DNA from: GCA-2731375 sp964631725
GTDB lineage: Bacteria > Pseudomonadota > Alphaproteobacteria > GCA-2731375
Assembly: GCA_964631725.1 (NCBI GenBank)
Contig: CAZVYX010000016.1
Location: 42,747 to 106,746 of the forward strand
Length of the DNA stretch: 64,000 nucleotides
Direction: 5' to 3'
Below, piece after piece: positions 24,182-33,628 of the stretch. Each line of letters begins with the position of its first letter. Position 1 is the first letter of the stretch. The translations under genes and the position numbers were made by a program. The notes below the pieces were generated by a model, which saw nothing but the letters and a program-made list of their open reading frames with translations, did no database searches and had not been told where the DNA came from.

Positions 24182-25195
24182 TTATTCCGATTTTTCCGCC
24201 ACGCCGGCATCGGCAAAGCTGGCCATGCCCGCGTGGGTGGCGAGGGCAGCGCGTAACAACAATATGGCGGTGGCCGCGCCCGAGGCCTCGCCCAGGCGCA
24301 TGCCCAGATCCAGCAGTGGCGACAGACCCATCCGCTGCAACAGACGTACATGCCCCGGTTCGGCGGAAACATGGCCGGCCCAGCAATGTTCCAGGAAACC
24401 AGGGGCCGCCGCGTGCCAGGGTGCCAGTGCGGCGGAGGCCACGTAGCCATCGATTAACAGCGGAATCCGCGCCCGCCGCGCCGCCAGGGCGGCACCGGCC
24501 ATGGCCGCCAGTTCCCGCCCGCCCAGACAACGGGCGATTTCCAGAGGATCATCAAGGATGCCGGCGTGCCGTTCGCGGCCCTTGGCCACGGCCTCCGCCT
24601 TGCGGGCCAGACCCGCATCGTCGACACCGGTGCCGCGCCCGGTCCAATCCCCCGCCTCGCCCTGATAAAGCGCATGCGCCAGGGCTGCCGCCACCGTGGT
24701 ATTACCGATCCCCATTTCGCCGATGCAGACCAGATCGGCATCGTCCGACACCTGGTCCATGCCGCGCCTTACGGCATCGAGAAATTCCGGCCAGCTTAAC
24801 GCCGGGCCCTCGGTGAAATCGGCCGTCGGCTGGTCCAGATCAAGGTCAAGGACCGTCAGATCCGCCCCGGCAAGCGCGCATAGCTGATTGATGGCGGCGC
24901 CGCCACCGGCGAAATTGGCCACCATCTGCACCGTGACTTCCGCCGGAAAGGCGGACACGCCCTGGGCGACAACGCCGTGATTGCCGGCGAAGACCAGAAC
25001 CTGGACCTTATCCAGCCGGGGTACCTCGCGTCCCTGCCAGGCGGCCAGCCACAGGGTCAGGTCCTCCAGCGTACCCAGCGCCCCTTGCGGCTTGGTCAGC
25101 ATATCGTTGCGCGCCTTGGCGGCGGCCCGGGCATCTTCATTGGCTTGCGGCAGGTCGGCCAGCAGGCGTCGTAGCTCTTCTTGGTTCTGCGGCAT
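24182..25195 (-). CDS. cobT: Nicotinate-nucleotide:dimethylbenzimidazole phosphoribosyltransferase CobT
   Basis: Makes alpha-ribazole phosphate for the lower loop of cobalamin from dimethylbenzimidazole and nicotinate mononucleotide. Family landmarks: TKPQGALGTLEDL near the N-terminus, VFAGNHGVVAQGVSAFP, IGEMGIGNTTVAAAL and the C-terminal HVSAEPGHVRLLQRMG with LLDLGMRLGEASGA. Length is 337 residues (the gene is called cobU in Pseudomonas nomenclature). The ATG at 25195 is chosen because the longer frame to 25555 adds unrelated residues antisense to cobB. The start lies 17 bases after the cobB stop, so the two form an operon. Confidence 0.92.
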   Translation of the reverse strand: MPQNQEELRRLLADLPQANEDARAAAKARNDMLTKPQGALGTLEDLTLWLAAWQGREVPRLDKVQVLVFAGNHGVVAQGVSAFPAEVTVQMVANFAGGGAAINQLCALAGADLTVLDLDLDQPTADFTEGPALSWPEFLDAVRRGMDQVSDDADLVCIGEMGIGNTTVAAALAHALYQGEAGDWTGRGTGVDDAGLARKAEAVAKGRERHAGILDDPLEIARCLGGRELAAMAGAALAARRARIPLLIDGYVASAALAPWHAAAPGFLEHCWAGHVSAEPGHVRLLQRMGLSPLLDLGMRLGEASGAATAILLLRAALATHAGMASFADAGVAEKSE

Positions 25196-25212
25196 GGTGA
25201 TTACTGATACTC

Positions 25213-26532
25213 CTATCTGTCCGCCCGGTCGTCCCGGTCGATCAAGTGTATAAAGCTGCCCATGACGCTGCCCAGACGCAGGCCGGCCTGGCCTTCCTGC
25301 TGGCCCAGGGCGTCCCGGACGGTGAATAGAGCCTCGCCTGCTTCCCGGACGATGCTGGCGTAGTGAAATTCGTGACCACGGTAATCCGCGCCCTTGGCGC
25401 CCAGGATGCACGCTTCGCGCAATTGCGCCTGACGATAGCCCAGATGCATCCGGCGCTTGGCAAAGGAAGTCTCCAATCCCAACAAACCGGCCATGGCATG
25501 GTGAGCGCCTGCCTGATCGACCACGCCCTGTCCCAACACCATGTAGCCGCCGCATTCGCCCAGGACGACGGCGCCGCGCGCGGCGGCGTCACGGAGTCCG
25601 GACAAAAACGCATGGTTTGCGGCCAGGGCGCCGGCATGCAGTTCAGGATAGCCGCCCGGCAAATAGATCGCATCGGCATCAGCCCCCGGCGCCTCGTCCG
25701 CCAGGGGGGAGAAGAAACTGATTTCCGCCCCTGCTTGGCGCCAGTCATCAAGGATATGGCGATAACAGAATTCAAAGGCGATGTCCCTGGCGATCGCGAT
25801 ACGCTGGCCCAAGGGCGCCACCGGTGCAACGGCGCCTGCCGCGGGGAACTCCGGCGCCGAGGCGGCATTCCGCAAGCCAGGCAAATCCAAATCGTCAGCC
25901 AGATTATCAGCGGCGCGGTCCAACAAGGCGTTCAGATCGGCCCGCTCGCTGGCTTGCACCAAACCAAGGTGGCGCGCCTGAAGAACCAGAGAGGGATCGG
26001 CGGCGAGGGCGCCAAATACCCGGATACCGGCATCGGCGCAGGCGTCGCCCAAAAGCTTGCGGTGGCGTGGGCTGCCGACCTGGGTGAAGATCACGCCGGC
26101 CAGATTCACATCCCGGCGATGGTTGGCGAAACCCCGCGCCAGGGCCGCGACCGAGGCGCCCTGGCCCTTGACGTTGATCACCAGGACCACGGACAGGCGA
26201 TGCGCCGCCGCCAGATCGGCGGTGGAGCCATCACCGCTGACCGCGCCGTCGAACAGGCCCATGACGCCTTCGATCAGAAAATGGCCGTCCTGCCGCGCCT
26301 GGAGCAATTGCTTGAGCCGCGCCGGCGCCATGGCCCAGGGATCAAGATTTTGGCAGACCGAACCGGCGGCGGCGGAGAGAAAACCGGGATCAATATAGTC
26401 GGGACCAACCTTGAACGGCGTAACCCGTTCTCCATCGCGGGCAAGCAGGCGCAACAGCGCCGCCGAGACCAGGGTTTTGCCGGAGTTTGAGCTGGGCGCG
26501 CCCAAGACCCAGCCGCGCGCGGGCTCAGTCAT
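25213..26532 (-). CDS. cobB: Cobyrinate a,c-diamide synthase
   Basis: An ATP- and glutamine-dependent amidase (CobB/CbiA) that converts (hydrogeno)byrinate to its a,c-diamide. The N-terminal dethiobiotin-synthetase-like P-loop (GAPSSNSGKTLVS) is followed by FKVGPDYIDPGF. A C-terminal class I glutaminase domain has catalytic Cys in GECGGYMVLG and later HEFHYAS. Length is about 439 residues, normal. A GTG three codons earlier (26541) could also start it. It shares an upstream region of about 140 bases with the divergent cbiD. Confidence 0.92.
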   Translation of the reverse strand: MTEPARGWVLGAPSSNSGKTLVSAALLRLLARDGERVTPFKVGPDYIDPGFLSAAAGSVCQNLDPWAMAPARLKQLLQARQDGHFLIEGVMGLFDGAVSGDGSTADLAAAHRLSVVLVINVKGQGASVAALARGFANHRRDVNLAGVIFTQVGSPRHRKLLGDACADAGIRVFGALAADPSLVLQARHLGLVQASERADLNALLDRAADNLADDLDLPGLRNAASAPEFPAAGAVAPVAPLGQRIAIARDIAFEFCYRHILDDWRQAGAEISFFSPLADEAPGADADAIYLPGGYPELHAGALAANHAFLSGLRDAAARGAVVLGECGGYMVLGQGVVDQAGAHHAMAGLLGLETSFAKRRMHLGYRQAQLREACILGAKGADYRGHEFHYASIVREAGEALFTVRDALGQQEGQAGLRLGSVMGSFIHLIDRDDRADR

Positions 26533-26674
26533 CACAGGCACTTGATTTTGCCAGGGGCATTGCGGGCGGTATTCGAGTACGCGGGATCACATCCTAGTGC
26601 CTTTCCTGGCTTGCGCCAAAGCTCAATCCATGCCTATTGCAGGGCACGGGCGCGATCAAGGGATTTTCGGCGGA

Positions 26675-27769
26675 ATGGCGGCGAAAAAGGTCGATAAAGT
26701 CGAAGGAAACGCATTGCGGCGTGGCTGGACAACGGGCGCGTGCGCCACGGCGGCGGCCAAGGCGGCCTATGGCGCCGTTTTGAGCGGCGCCTTTCCCGAT
26801 CCGGTCGAGATCACCCTGCCGGGCGGCCGTGCAGTCAGCTTCTGTCTTTGCCACGAGGAACTTGGCGCCGGCTTCGCCCTGGCGGCGGTGGAAAAGGACG
26901 CCGGCGATGATCCGGATGTGACCCATGGCGCGTTGATCCATGCCCGCGTCAGCCGCCGCCCCGGCGATGGCGCCGGTATCTGTTTCCATGCCGGCGCCGG
27001 TGTTGGTACGGTCACCAAGGCGGGTTTGCCGATCCCGGTGGGCGCGGCGGCGGTTAACCCGGTTCCCCGTGCCATGATCATTGCCGCGCTGAGCGGTCTG
27101 GCGGTCAGCGCCGGCGAAGCGCCTGATCTGGATGTGGAAATTTCCGTGCCCGGCGGTGAGGCGATGGCGGAGCGCACCATGAACCCACGCCTGGGCATCC
27201 TCGGCGGAATATCCATTCTCGGCACGACGGGAATTGTAATTCCCTACTCCTGCGCGGCCTGGATCGCCTCAATTCGCCAGGGTATCGATGTGGCGCGGGC
27301 CGCCGGCCTGGGCCATCTCGGCGCGGCGACCGGGCGCACGTCCGAGGCGGCCCTGCAAAAGCATTTTGGATTTTCGGATGGCGCGCTGATCGATATGGGT
27401 GATTTCGCTGGCGGCATGTTGAAATATCTGCGCCACCATCCGGTGGAGAAGCTGTCCCTGGCGGGCGGCTTCGCGAAGATATCCAAGCTGGCCCAGGGCC
27501 ATATGGACCTCCATTCCAAACGATCGCAAGTGGACTTCCAATGGCTGGCGGATGTCGCGGCCGAGGCGCCGGGCATCGCGGCGCTGTGCCGGCACGCGAA
27601 CACCGCCGCTGAGGTTCTGGCGGCGGCGCAAGGGGAAGACTTTCCCCTGGCGGACAAGGTTGCCGCGCTGGCCCGCGACCGGGCGCTGGAAATCTGTCAA
27701 GGCGCGACATTGGTTGAGGTTCTGATCTACGACCGGGCCGGCGATCTGGTGGGCCGCAGCGATGACTGA
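26675..27769 (+). CDS. cbiD: Cobalt-precorrin-5B C1-methyltransferase CbiD
   Basis: An anaerobic-route enzyme that methylates C1 of the corrin ring and takes the place that CobF has in the aerobic route. The hallmark RRGWTTGACATAAAKAA is at the N-terminus, followed by the GVGTVTKAGLPIPVG and NPRLGILGGISILGTTGIV segments. Start choice: ATG at 26675 gives the family N-terminus; the frame also offers a GTG at 26597 and an ATG at 26630. Length is 364 residues. The stop overlaps the start of cobK by 8 bases. Confidence 0.9.
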   Translation: MAAKKVDKVEGNALRRGWTTGACATAAAKAAYGAVLSGAFPDPVEITLPGGRAVSFCLCHEELGAGFALAAVEKDAGDDPDVTHGALIHARVSRRPGDGAGICFHAGAGVGTVTKAGLPIPVGAAAVNPVPRAMIIAALSGLAVSAGEAPDLDVEISVPGGEAMAERTMNPRLGILGGISILGTTGIVIPYSCAAWIASIRQGIDVARAAGLGHLGAATGRTSEAALQKHFGFSDGALIDMGDFAGGMLKYLRHHPVEKLSLAGGFAKISKLAQGHMDLHSKRSQVDFQWLADVAAEAPGIAALCRHANTAAEVLAAAQGEDFPLADKVAALARDRALEICQGATLVEVLIYDRAGDLVGRSDD

Positions 27770-28508
27770 AGGCAGGATACTTATTCTGGGCGGTACCGCA
27801 TTGGCGGCCGCCTTGGCCAAGGCCGTGGCGGAATTACAGATTTCGGCGGTCTATTCCCTGGCCGGCCGCACGGCGGCGAAGCCGCTGCCTGGAATGGAGA
27901 TGCGCGGCGCCGGTTTCGGCGGCGCGGAGGCATTGGCGGAATATTTGACGGCGGAGAATATTTCGGCCGTGATCGACGCCACGCATGCCCATGCCGGACA
28001 AATTTCAGCCAACGCGGAGGTGGCCTGCGATGCCGCCAACCTGCCCTTGCTACGCCTGGAAAGCCCACCGTGGCAAGAAGTCGCCGGTGATTGGTGGATT
28101 CATGTGCCGGACATCGCCGCCGCAAGGGATGCCGCCGCCGACATTGCCAAACGGGTTTTCGTCAGCACCGGGCGGCAGGCCATGGCGGAGTTTGCTGAAG
28201 ATCGGCGCTGCTGGTGGCTGGCCCGGGTCATCGCACCCGGTGATGATCAGCCCGTGCTGGCCAATGGTTGCTATCGCTTTGCCCGTGGTCCCTTCGCGCT
28301 GGCCGATGAACTGGCCCTGCTGGGCATCCACGAAATTGGCGCGGTGATATCGAAGAATGCCGGCAACGCGGCGAGTTACGCCAAGATCGCGGCGGCGCGG
28401 GAGCGCAAGCTGCCGGTCATCATGATCGACCGTCCCGATGGCGGCACGGCGCCACGGGTCGATACCGTCGACGCCGCCATGGCCTGGCTGCAGATCTGTT
28501 TGGTTTAA
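27762..28508 (+). CDS. cobK: Precorrin-6A reductase CobK
   Basis: An NADPH-dependent reductase of the corrin ring (precorrin-6A to 6B, or the cobalt form, CbiJ). The N-terminal nucleotide-binding ILILGGTALAAALAKA is followed by VIDATHAHAGQISANA, then VFVSTGRQAMAEF and a late ISKNAGNAASYAKIAAARE, all landmarks of the CobK/CbiJ family. Length is 248 residues. It is translationally coupled to cbiD and converges on cobM with a 4-base overlap of stops. Confidence 0.9.
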   Translation: MTEGRILILGGTALAAALAKAVAELQISAVYSLAGRTAAKPLPGMEMRGAGFGGAEALAEYLTAENISAVIDATHAHAGQISANAEVACDAANLPLLRLESPPWQEVAGDWWIHVPDIAAARDAAADIAKRVFVSTGRQAMAEFAEDRRCWWLARVIAPGDDQPVLANGCYRFARGPFALADELALLGIHEIGAVISKNAGNAASYAKIAAARERKLPVIMIDRPDGGTAPRVDTVDAAMAWLQICLV

Positions 28509-29263
28509 CCGTCGGGCCGCAGAATGTGGCGGTGATCGGCGGCATAGAGCCGGCTGTCGGTGGCCTGGTCCGTATCCAGCACGCGCCCGACCAGCACCAG
28601 GGCCGTGCGGGTCAGCTTGGCGGCCCGGGTCTTTTCGCGGATATCGGCCAGGGTGCCGCGGATGATCTCCTGGTCAGGCCAACTGGCGCGGTAGACCAGG
28701 GCCACGGGACAGTCTTCGCCATAATGGGGGATCAGGTCGCGGCAAACCTGGCGCAGGTTCCGCGCCGACAGATGGATCGCCAGGGTGGCCCCGGAACGGC
28801 CCAGCTCAGCCAATTCCTCCCCCGCCGGCATGGCGGAGCTTTTCATCGCCGTGCGGGTCAGGATGATCGTCTGGCTGATATCCGGCAGGGTCAACTCCAG
28901 CCCCAGGGCGGCGGCGGAGGCGGCGAAGGCCGGCACGCCGGGCGTAATTGTGTAGTCGATATCAAGGGTTTTCAGCCGCTTGATCTGTTCGCCAATGGCG
29001 CCATACAGCGACGGATCGCCGGAATGCACCCGGGCGACGTCCTGGCCCCGTTCATGGGCGGCTTCGATTTCCGCCATGATCTCGTCCAGATTCAGGGGTG
29101 CGGTGTCGATGACACGTGCGCTCTCCGGCGCGAAGGCCACGACCTCCGCCGGCACCAGCGATCCGGCATAAAGGCAGACCGGACAGGCGGCGATCAGGTC
29201 GCGGCCGCGCAGGGTGATCAGGTCCGGCGCGCCGGGCCCCGCGCCGATGAAGTGGACGGTCAT
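28505..29263 (-). CDS. cobM: Precorrin-4 C11-methyltransferase CobM
   Basis: A SAM-dependent methyltransferase (CobM/CbiF) acting on C11. It has the tetrapyrrole-methylase fold: VHFIGAGPGAPDLITLRG at the N-terminus, VHSGDPSLYGAIGEQ, ITPGVPAFAASAAALG and ILTRTAMKSSAMP. Length is 252 residues. It begins 2 bases after the stop of the CbiG-CobJ fusion and is the last gene of the minus-strand run from cbiX. Confidence 0.92.
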   Translation of the reverse strand: MTVHFIGAGPGAPDLITLRGRDLIAACPVCLYAGSLVPAEVVAFAPESARVIDTAPLNLDEIMAEIEAAHERGQDVARVHSGDPSLYGAIGEQIKRLKTLDIDYTITPGVPAFAASAAALGLELTLPDISQTIILTRTAMKSSAMPAGEELAELGRSGATLAIHLSARNLRQVCRDLIPHYGEDCPVALVYRASWPDQEIIRGTLADIREKTRAAKLTRTALVLVGRVLDTDQATDSRLYAADHRHILRPDG

Positions 29264-29265
29264 TC

Positions 29266-31074
29266 TTAGGCTTCCTTCGTCAAAGCAGTTTGCTTGGCGG
29301 CATAGCCGCGCGGCGTATAGATCGACCAGCTGCCGTCGCCGCGCATGCGGGCCCGGGTCTCGGACGATCCGATCATCACCAGGGTCAGCATATCCACGTC
29401 ATCCACTTGCAAATCAACCAGGGGCAATGCGCTCACCTGCTCGCCCTCCCGGCCCAGATTGCGGGCCAGAATAACCGGTGTATCCTCGGGCCGGTGGCGC
29501 AGCAGAATATCCCGCGCCAGAACCAGCAGATCGCGCCGCCGTTTGCTGACCGGGTTATAGAAGGCAATCACGAAATCGGCCGCCGCCGCGGCCACCACCC
29601 GGCGCAGAATAACCTCGCGCGGGGTCAGCAGATCCGAGAGCGAGATGGCGCAGAAATCATGTCCCAACGGCGCGCCGGCCTTCAAAGCCGCTGCCTGCAT
29701 GGCGGAGATACCGGGCAGCAATTCCAGCGATATGCGGTCCCAATGCGCCGGCGTGTCTTCACGGTCCAGCAATTCGTGAGCCAGGGCGCCCATGGCGAAA
29801 ACCCCGGCATCGCCCGATGAGACGAGGGCAACATTTTCACCCGATGCCGCCATTTCGATCGCGGCGGCAACCCGCGCTTCTTCCTCGCCCAGCTCGTAGG
29901 CACGGCAGTCCTTGTCAGGGACAAGATCGGCGATCAGTTCCAGATACAGACCATAACCGACGATGATATCGGCCTGGCGCAGGGCGGCCTCCGCCGCGCC
30001 GGTGCGCCAATCCGCCCGGCCCGGCCCGATACCGACAATGGCCAGATGGCCCCGCGGCGACCCCAATGCCGTTGTGTCGATAATGTCATTGGCCCGCGCA
30101 ATGGCGCAGGTGGCGCGCTGGGCCTTGCGTTTCTCCACGATCAACTCACCGCTACCGGAACCCATGGCCGCCAGGGCCGCCGCCTCGGACACGCCGCTGA
30201 CGCCGACCTCCCGCTTGACAACTTCCGAAGGGTTGGCGAGACGGGCTTCCTGTGCTTGCAGCGCCGCCAGATTGAAAAACCGCGCGGGGATATCAAAATG
30301 CGCGGCGGCGGCGTGAATGGCCGCTTCATCCGTCTTCAAATCCAGTGAAAAGATGCCGGCAAGGGACAGGGGTGACAGCTTCGCCACCGCAAGGGTTTCC
30401 GTGATCAACTGGATCAGTTCGTCCGCCTCCACGCGCCGCTCGCAACCAACGCCCAGGGCCAGATTCTGCCGGTGATAAACCAGATGCTGGTCGCTGCCGT
30501 CGGTTGGCGTATCGGTGATGGTGATGTGCAGGGCGCCGTCATCGGCCAGGGGCAGATCACCGGCGCGCAGCCAATCGGCCTCGCCTTCGATCTTCACCGT
30601 GGCACCCGCGCGCAGCTCGGCGACAAAGGTCTTCATGTCTGACGGATTGGCCAGACGCCAGCCCTGCGGCGGTTCATCCAAGGTGACGGCGTAGGCGGTA
30701 TCGCTGGCCGTGGTGATGGCCGGCGTGATTTCCAGGATTTCGCCGACGCGCCGGGCCAGATCATTGGCGCCGTGATGGCCGCCCAGCAAGGGCACGACGG
30801 CGCCGCCGTCCTCCGCCAGGGCCAGAACCGGTGCATCGTCATGCTTGCTGCCCAGCACCGGGGCCAAATGGCGAATGACGATGCCGGCGGCGCACAGGGC
30901 GATCAACGGCTGGCCGGCGGCAAAACAATCCCGCAAGGCGGCGGCGACGTCGTCGAACGGCCGGACATCCGTTGCCTCCACCCGCTTGCCATAGCCGTGG
31001 ATGACGCCGCCCAATACCGCCTGCACGCGGCGGGCGGTGGTCAGGCCGGCCTCACTTAGGACCAGATATTTCAT
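29266..31074 (-). CDS. Fusion of cobalt-precorrin-5A hydrolase CbiG and precorrin-3B C17-methyltransferase CobJ
   Basis: One 602-residue protein carries two steps of corrin ring contraction. Residues about 1-335 are CbiG, with an N-terminal lobe including LIALCAAGIVIRHLAPVLGSKHDD and LLGGHHGANDLAR, and a C-terminal lobe with LALGVGCERRVEADELI. Residues about 339-590 are CobJ/CbiH, with LAIVGIGPGRADWRTG, ALVSSGDAGVFAMG, LLPGISAMQAAALKAGAPLG and FVIAFYNPVSKRR. CbiG opens the delta-lactone and is linked to the anaerobic, cobalt-early pathway. The fusion order CbiG-CbiH is known from other bacteria. The start overlaps the cobI stop by 4 bases. Confidence 0.92.
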   Translation of the reverse strand: MKYLVLSEAGLTTARRVQAVLGGVIHGYGKRVEATDVRPFDDVAAALRDCFAAGQPLIALCAAGIVIRHLAPVLGSKHDDAPVLALAEDGGAVVPLLGGHHGANDLARRVGEILEITPAITTASDTAYAVTLDEPPQGWRLANPSDMKTFVAELRAGATVKIEGEADWLRAGDLPLADDGALHITITDTPTDGSDQHLVYHRQNLALGVGCERRVEADELIQLITETLAVAKLSPLSLAGIFSLDLKTDEAAIHAAAAHFDIPARFFNLAALQAQEARLANPSEVVKREVGVSGVSEAAALAAMGSGSGELIVEKRKAQRATCAIARANDIIDTTALGSPRGHLAIVGIGPGRADWRTGAAEAALRQADIIVGYGLYLELIADLVPDKDCRAYELGEEEARVAAAIEMAASGENVALVSSGDAGVFAMGALAHELLDREDTPAHWDRISLELLPGISAMQAAALKAGAPLGHDFCAISLSDLLTPREVILRRVVAAAAADFVIAFYNPVSKRRRDLLVLARDILLRHRPEDTPVILARNLGREGEQVSALPLVDLQVDDVDMLTLVMIGSSETRARMRGDGSWSIYTPRGYAAKQTALTKEA

Positions 31075-31772
31075 AGGCCCACGCCCTCCTTGCGCACCAG
31101 AATCATGGCGAAATAGGGCACTTGGTCGGGATTGACGTCCGAAAGCTTTTGCACCTGCTGCTCGGGCATGGTGGCGTGAGCCACATAGTGCGCCTGATCC
31201 AGCAAATTCAATTCCCGCAGCACGCCGTAGACCTTCGGCGCATGACGGCCCAGTTTGATGATCGCCGCCGCGTCAGTCTGCAAAAGGCGGGCACACAAAT
31301 CCTCCGCCGCCATGGGTGCCGGCAGGATGCTCAGAACCTCGTTGCGCGCCACCAGGGGCGTCTGCGCGGCGCCGGCACAGGCCATCAGCGAGGATATGCC
31401 GGGCACCACCTGTACCGGGAAGTCATCGGCCAGGCGATTGAAGAGATACATGAAGCTGCCATAAAAGAACGGATCGCCCTCGCATATCACGGCGACATCC
31501 TGTCCGCTGCGTAAGACGGCGGCGATTTCCGCCGCGCCCTTGTCGTAGGCGGTGCGGTCGGGGAAACGGTTCGGATCCAGGGGCATGCGGATGATGATTT
31601 CCCGCCGGCCTTCCGGTATGTGCGGTGCGGCGATGCGGCGGGCCAGACTGTCGCCCACTTCAGGCGCCGGATAGGCAATAGCATCCACGGTCTGCAGGAT
31701 TTTGTGCGCCTTCAGGGTGATCAGATCGGGATCGCCGGGGCCAACGCCGAGGCCATAAAGGGTCGCCGTCAT
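31071..31772 (-). CDS. cobI: Precorrin-2 C20-methyltransferase CobI
   Basis: A SAM-dependent methyltransferase (CobI/CbiL) that makes precorrin-3A or its cobalt form. Tetrapyrrole-methylase landmarks: LYGLGVGPGDPDLITLKA, VICEGDPFFYGSFMYLF, VVPGISSLMACAGAAQTPL. Length is 233 residues from the ATG at 31772; the longer frame runs through cobL and is not used. It overlaps cobL and the CbiG-CobJ gene by 4 bases each. Confidence 0.9.
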   Translation of the reverse strand: MTATLYGLGVGPGDPDLITLKAHKILQTVDAIAYPAPEVGDSLARRIAAPHIPEGRREIIIRMPLDPNRFPDRTAYDKGAAEIAAVLRSGQDVAVICEGDPFFYGSFMYLFNRLADDFPVQVVPGISSLMACAGAAQTPLVARNEVLSILPAPMAAEDLCARLLQTDAAAIIKLGRHAPKVYGVLRELNLLDQAHYVAHATMPEQQVQKLSDVNPDQVPYFAMILVRKEGVGL

Positions 31773-32983
31773 GATTTCACGCCCCGGTACTGCGTGACCG
31801 GGCGCATGGCGCGCCAGGCATGCAGATCGCCCATGCCGTCCATATGGGAAACCGCGATCCGAGTCATCCCGCCGCCGTTGGTCCTCATAAACCTGAACAG
31901 TTCGCTCTCTCCTTCGACACTGACCGCATTGGCGACCAGGCGCCCGCCCTTGGGCAGAGCCCGCCAGCAGGCCTGCAGCAGCTTGCGGTTGCCGGCGCCG
32001 CCGCCGACGAAAATTACGTCCGGCTTGGCCAGACCCTTCAAGGCGGTGGGGGCGGCGCCTTCGACGATCGCCAGATTCTGTACGCCCAGGTTTTGACCAT
32101 TGGCGCGGATAAATCCTGCTCGTATGGCATTCTGTTCTATGGCGATGGCCCGTGCGGTGGGTTCGGCGCGCAGGAATTCGATGGCGATGGAGCCGGCACC
32201 GGCGCCGACATCCCACAACACATCCCCCGGGGCGGGCGCCAGGGCGGCCAGGGTGACGGCGCGGACCTCTCGCTTGGTCAATTGACCGTCATGCTGGAAC
32301 ATCTCGTCGGGCAGGCCTGCCGGCCGCATCAGGCGGGGTGCGTCCGGGTCGGCAATACAATGCAGCGCGATGGTGTTCAAATCGCCGGCCTTGCGCCGCC
32401 AGGTCTTGGCCGTGCCGTCGTGGCGCTTCTCCCGCGGCCCACCCATGTTTTCGAATACGGTCATGGCACTGCCGCCATAGCCGGCTGCCCGCAAGGCGGC
32501 GGCGACCTCGCGGGGCGTATTGCCGTCTCCGCTCAAGATCAGGATCCGTGCGTTGGGCCGCAGGTGCCGGTTCAAAAGGCCCGCGGGGCGGCCATGCAGG
32601 GTCATGCCGTCGACCTGGGCCAAGGGCCAGCCAAGCCGGGCGCAGGCCAGGGAAAAGGCCGATTGGTGCGGGATCACCAGACAGTTTTCGGCGCCGTATT
32701 CCCGGCATAAGGTGATGCCGATGCCATAAGACATGGGATCGCCGGTGGCCAGCACGCAGACCTGTTGGCCCTTGTATGCCGCCAGCTTGCCCACTGTTTC
32801 ATGCAGCGCGCCATTCCATGTCAGACGGGCGCGCTGGTCATCGCCCAGCATGGCCAGATGCCTCTCGCCGCCGACCAGGATTTCGGCCCCGTCGATGGCG
32901 GCGCGGGCGGCTTCGCCAAGTCCGGCCAGGCCATCTTCGCCAATGCCGATGATGGAAAGCCATTTTGTCATGCCGGCACTCAT
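31769..32983 (-). CDS. cobL: Precorrin-6B C5,15-methyltransferase/decarboxylase CobL
   Basis: A bifunctional enzyme that methylates C5 and C15 and decarboxylates the C12 acetate. Residues about 1-200 are the CbiE-type methylase (LSIIGIGEDGLAGL, VLATGDPMSYGIG). Residues about 235-404 are the CbiT-type Rossmann methyltransferase, with LWDVGAGAGSIAIEFLRA as the SAM-binding motif and DVIFVGGGAGNRKLL. Length is 404 residues, normal for fused CobL. It overlaps cobH and cobI by 4 bases each. Confidence 0.93.
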   Translation of the reverse strand: MSAGMTKWLSIIGIGEDGLAGLGEAARAAIDGAEILVGGERHLAMLGDDQRARLTWNGALHETVGKLAAYKGQQVCVLATGDPMSYGIGITLCREYGAENCLVIPHQSAFSLACARLGWPLAQVDGMTLHGRPAGLLNRHLRPNARILILSGDGNTPREVAAALRAAGYGGSAMTVFENMGGPREKRHDGTAKTWRRKAGDLNTIALHCIADPDAPRLMRPAGLPDEMFQHDGQLTKREVRAVTLAALAPAPGDVLWDVGAGAGSIAIEFLRAEPTARAIAIEQNAIRAGFIRANGQNLGVQNLAIVEGAAPTALKGLAKPDVIFVGGGAGNRKLLQACWRALPKGGRLVANAVSVEGESELFRFMRTNGGGMTRIAVSHMDGMGDLHAWRAMRPVTQYRGVKS

Positions 32984-33621
32984 ACGGGCGTCCGGGCCAG
33001 GGCGTTGACGGCGGCGGCGGCGATGGCGCTGCCGCCCCGGCGGCCGCGAAGGGTCAGATAGGGGATGTTCCCGGCATTGTCGATCAGGGCCTGTTTCGAT
33101 TCCGCCGCGCCGACGAAGCCGACGGGAAAGCCCAGAATGACGGCGGGTTTCGGCGCGTCATCGGCCAGCATTTCCAGCAGGCGAAACAGCGCCGTTGGGG
33201 CATTGCCGATACAGATCACCGCGCCTTCCATGTCTTCGCGCCATTTCTCCACTGCAACGGCGGAGCGGGTTTCGCCGCGCGCCTTGGCGGTCTTTTCGAC
33301 GCCAAAGGTATTCAGGGTGCAGACGATCTGGTTCCCCGCCGGCAACAGCCGGTCGATGATGCCGTGGCGCACCATCATGACATCCACCAGGATCGCCGCG
33401 CCCCGGCGCAACGCCGCGCTTCCCGCCGCCACCGGATCACCGCCCCAGGCCAGATCGGCGGGCAGATCGGTCATGCCGCAGGCGTGGATCAGGCGCACGG
33501 CGACATCGTGCAGATCCTCCGGCAGGGCGGAGAAATCCGCTTCCGCCCTGACGATGGCGAAGGATCTGTCGTAGATCGCCTGGGGATCGCGCAGGTAATC
33601 GTATGGCGCCTGGGTGCCCAT
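32980..33621 (-). CDS. cobH: Precorrin-8X methylmutase CobH
   Basis: Moves the C11 methyl group to C12 to form hydrogenobyrinate (CobH/CbiC). The catalytic histidine lies in RLIHACGMTDLPADL. Other landmarks are VDVMMVRHGI, VICIGNAPTALFRLLEM and ILGFPVGFVGAAESK. Length is 213 residues. It starts 7 bases after the cbiX stop and overlaps cobL by 4 bases. Confidence 0.92.
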   Translation of the reverse strand: MGTQAPYDYLRDPQAIYDRSFAIVRAEADFSALPEDLHDVAVRLIHACGMTDLPADLAWGGDPVAAGSAALRRGAAILVDVMMVRHGIIDRLLPAGNQIVCTLNTFGVEKTAKARGETRSAVAVEKWREDMEGAVICIGNAPTALFRLLEMLADDAPKPAVILGFPVGFVGAAESKQALIDNAGNIPYLTLRGRRGGSAIAAAAVNALARTPV

Positions 33622-33628
33622 GTCCGAC

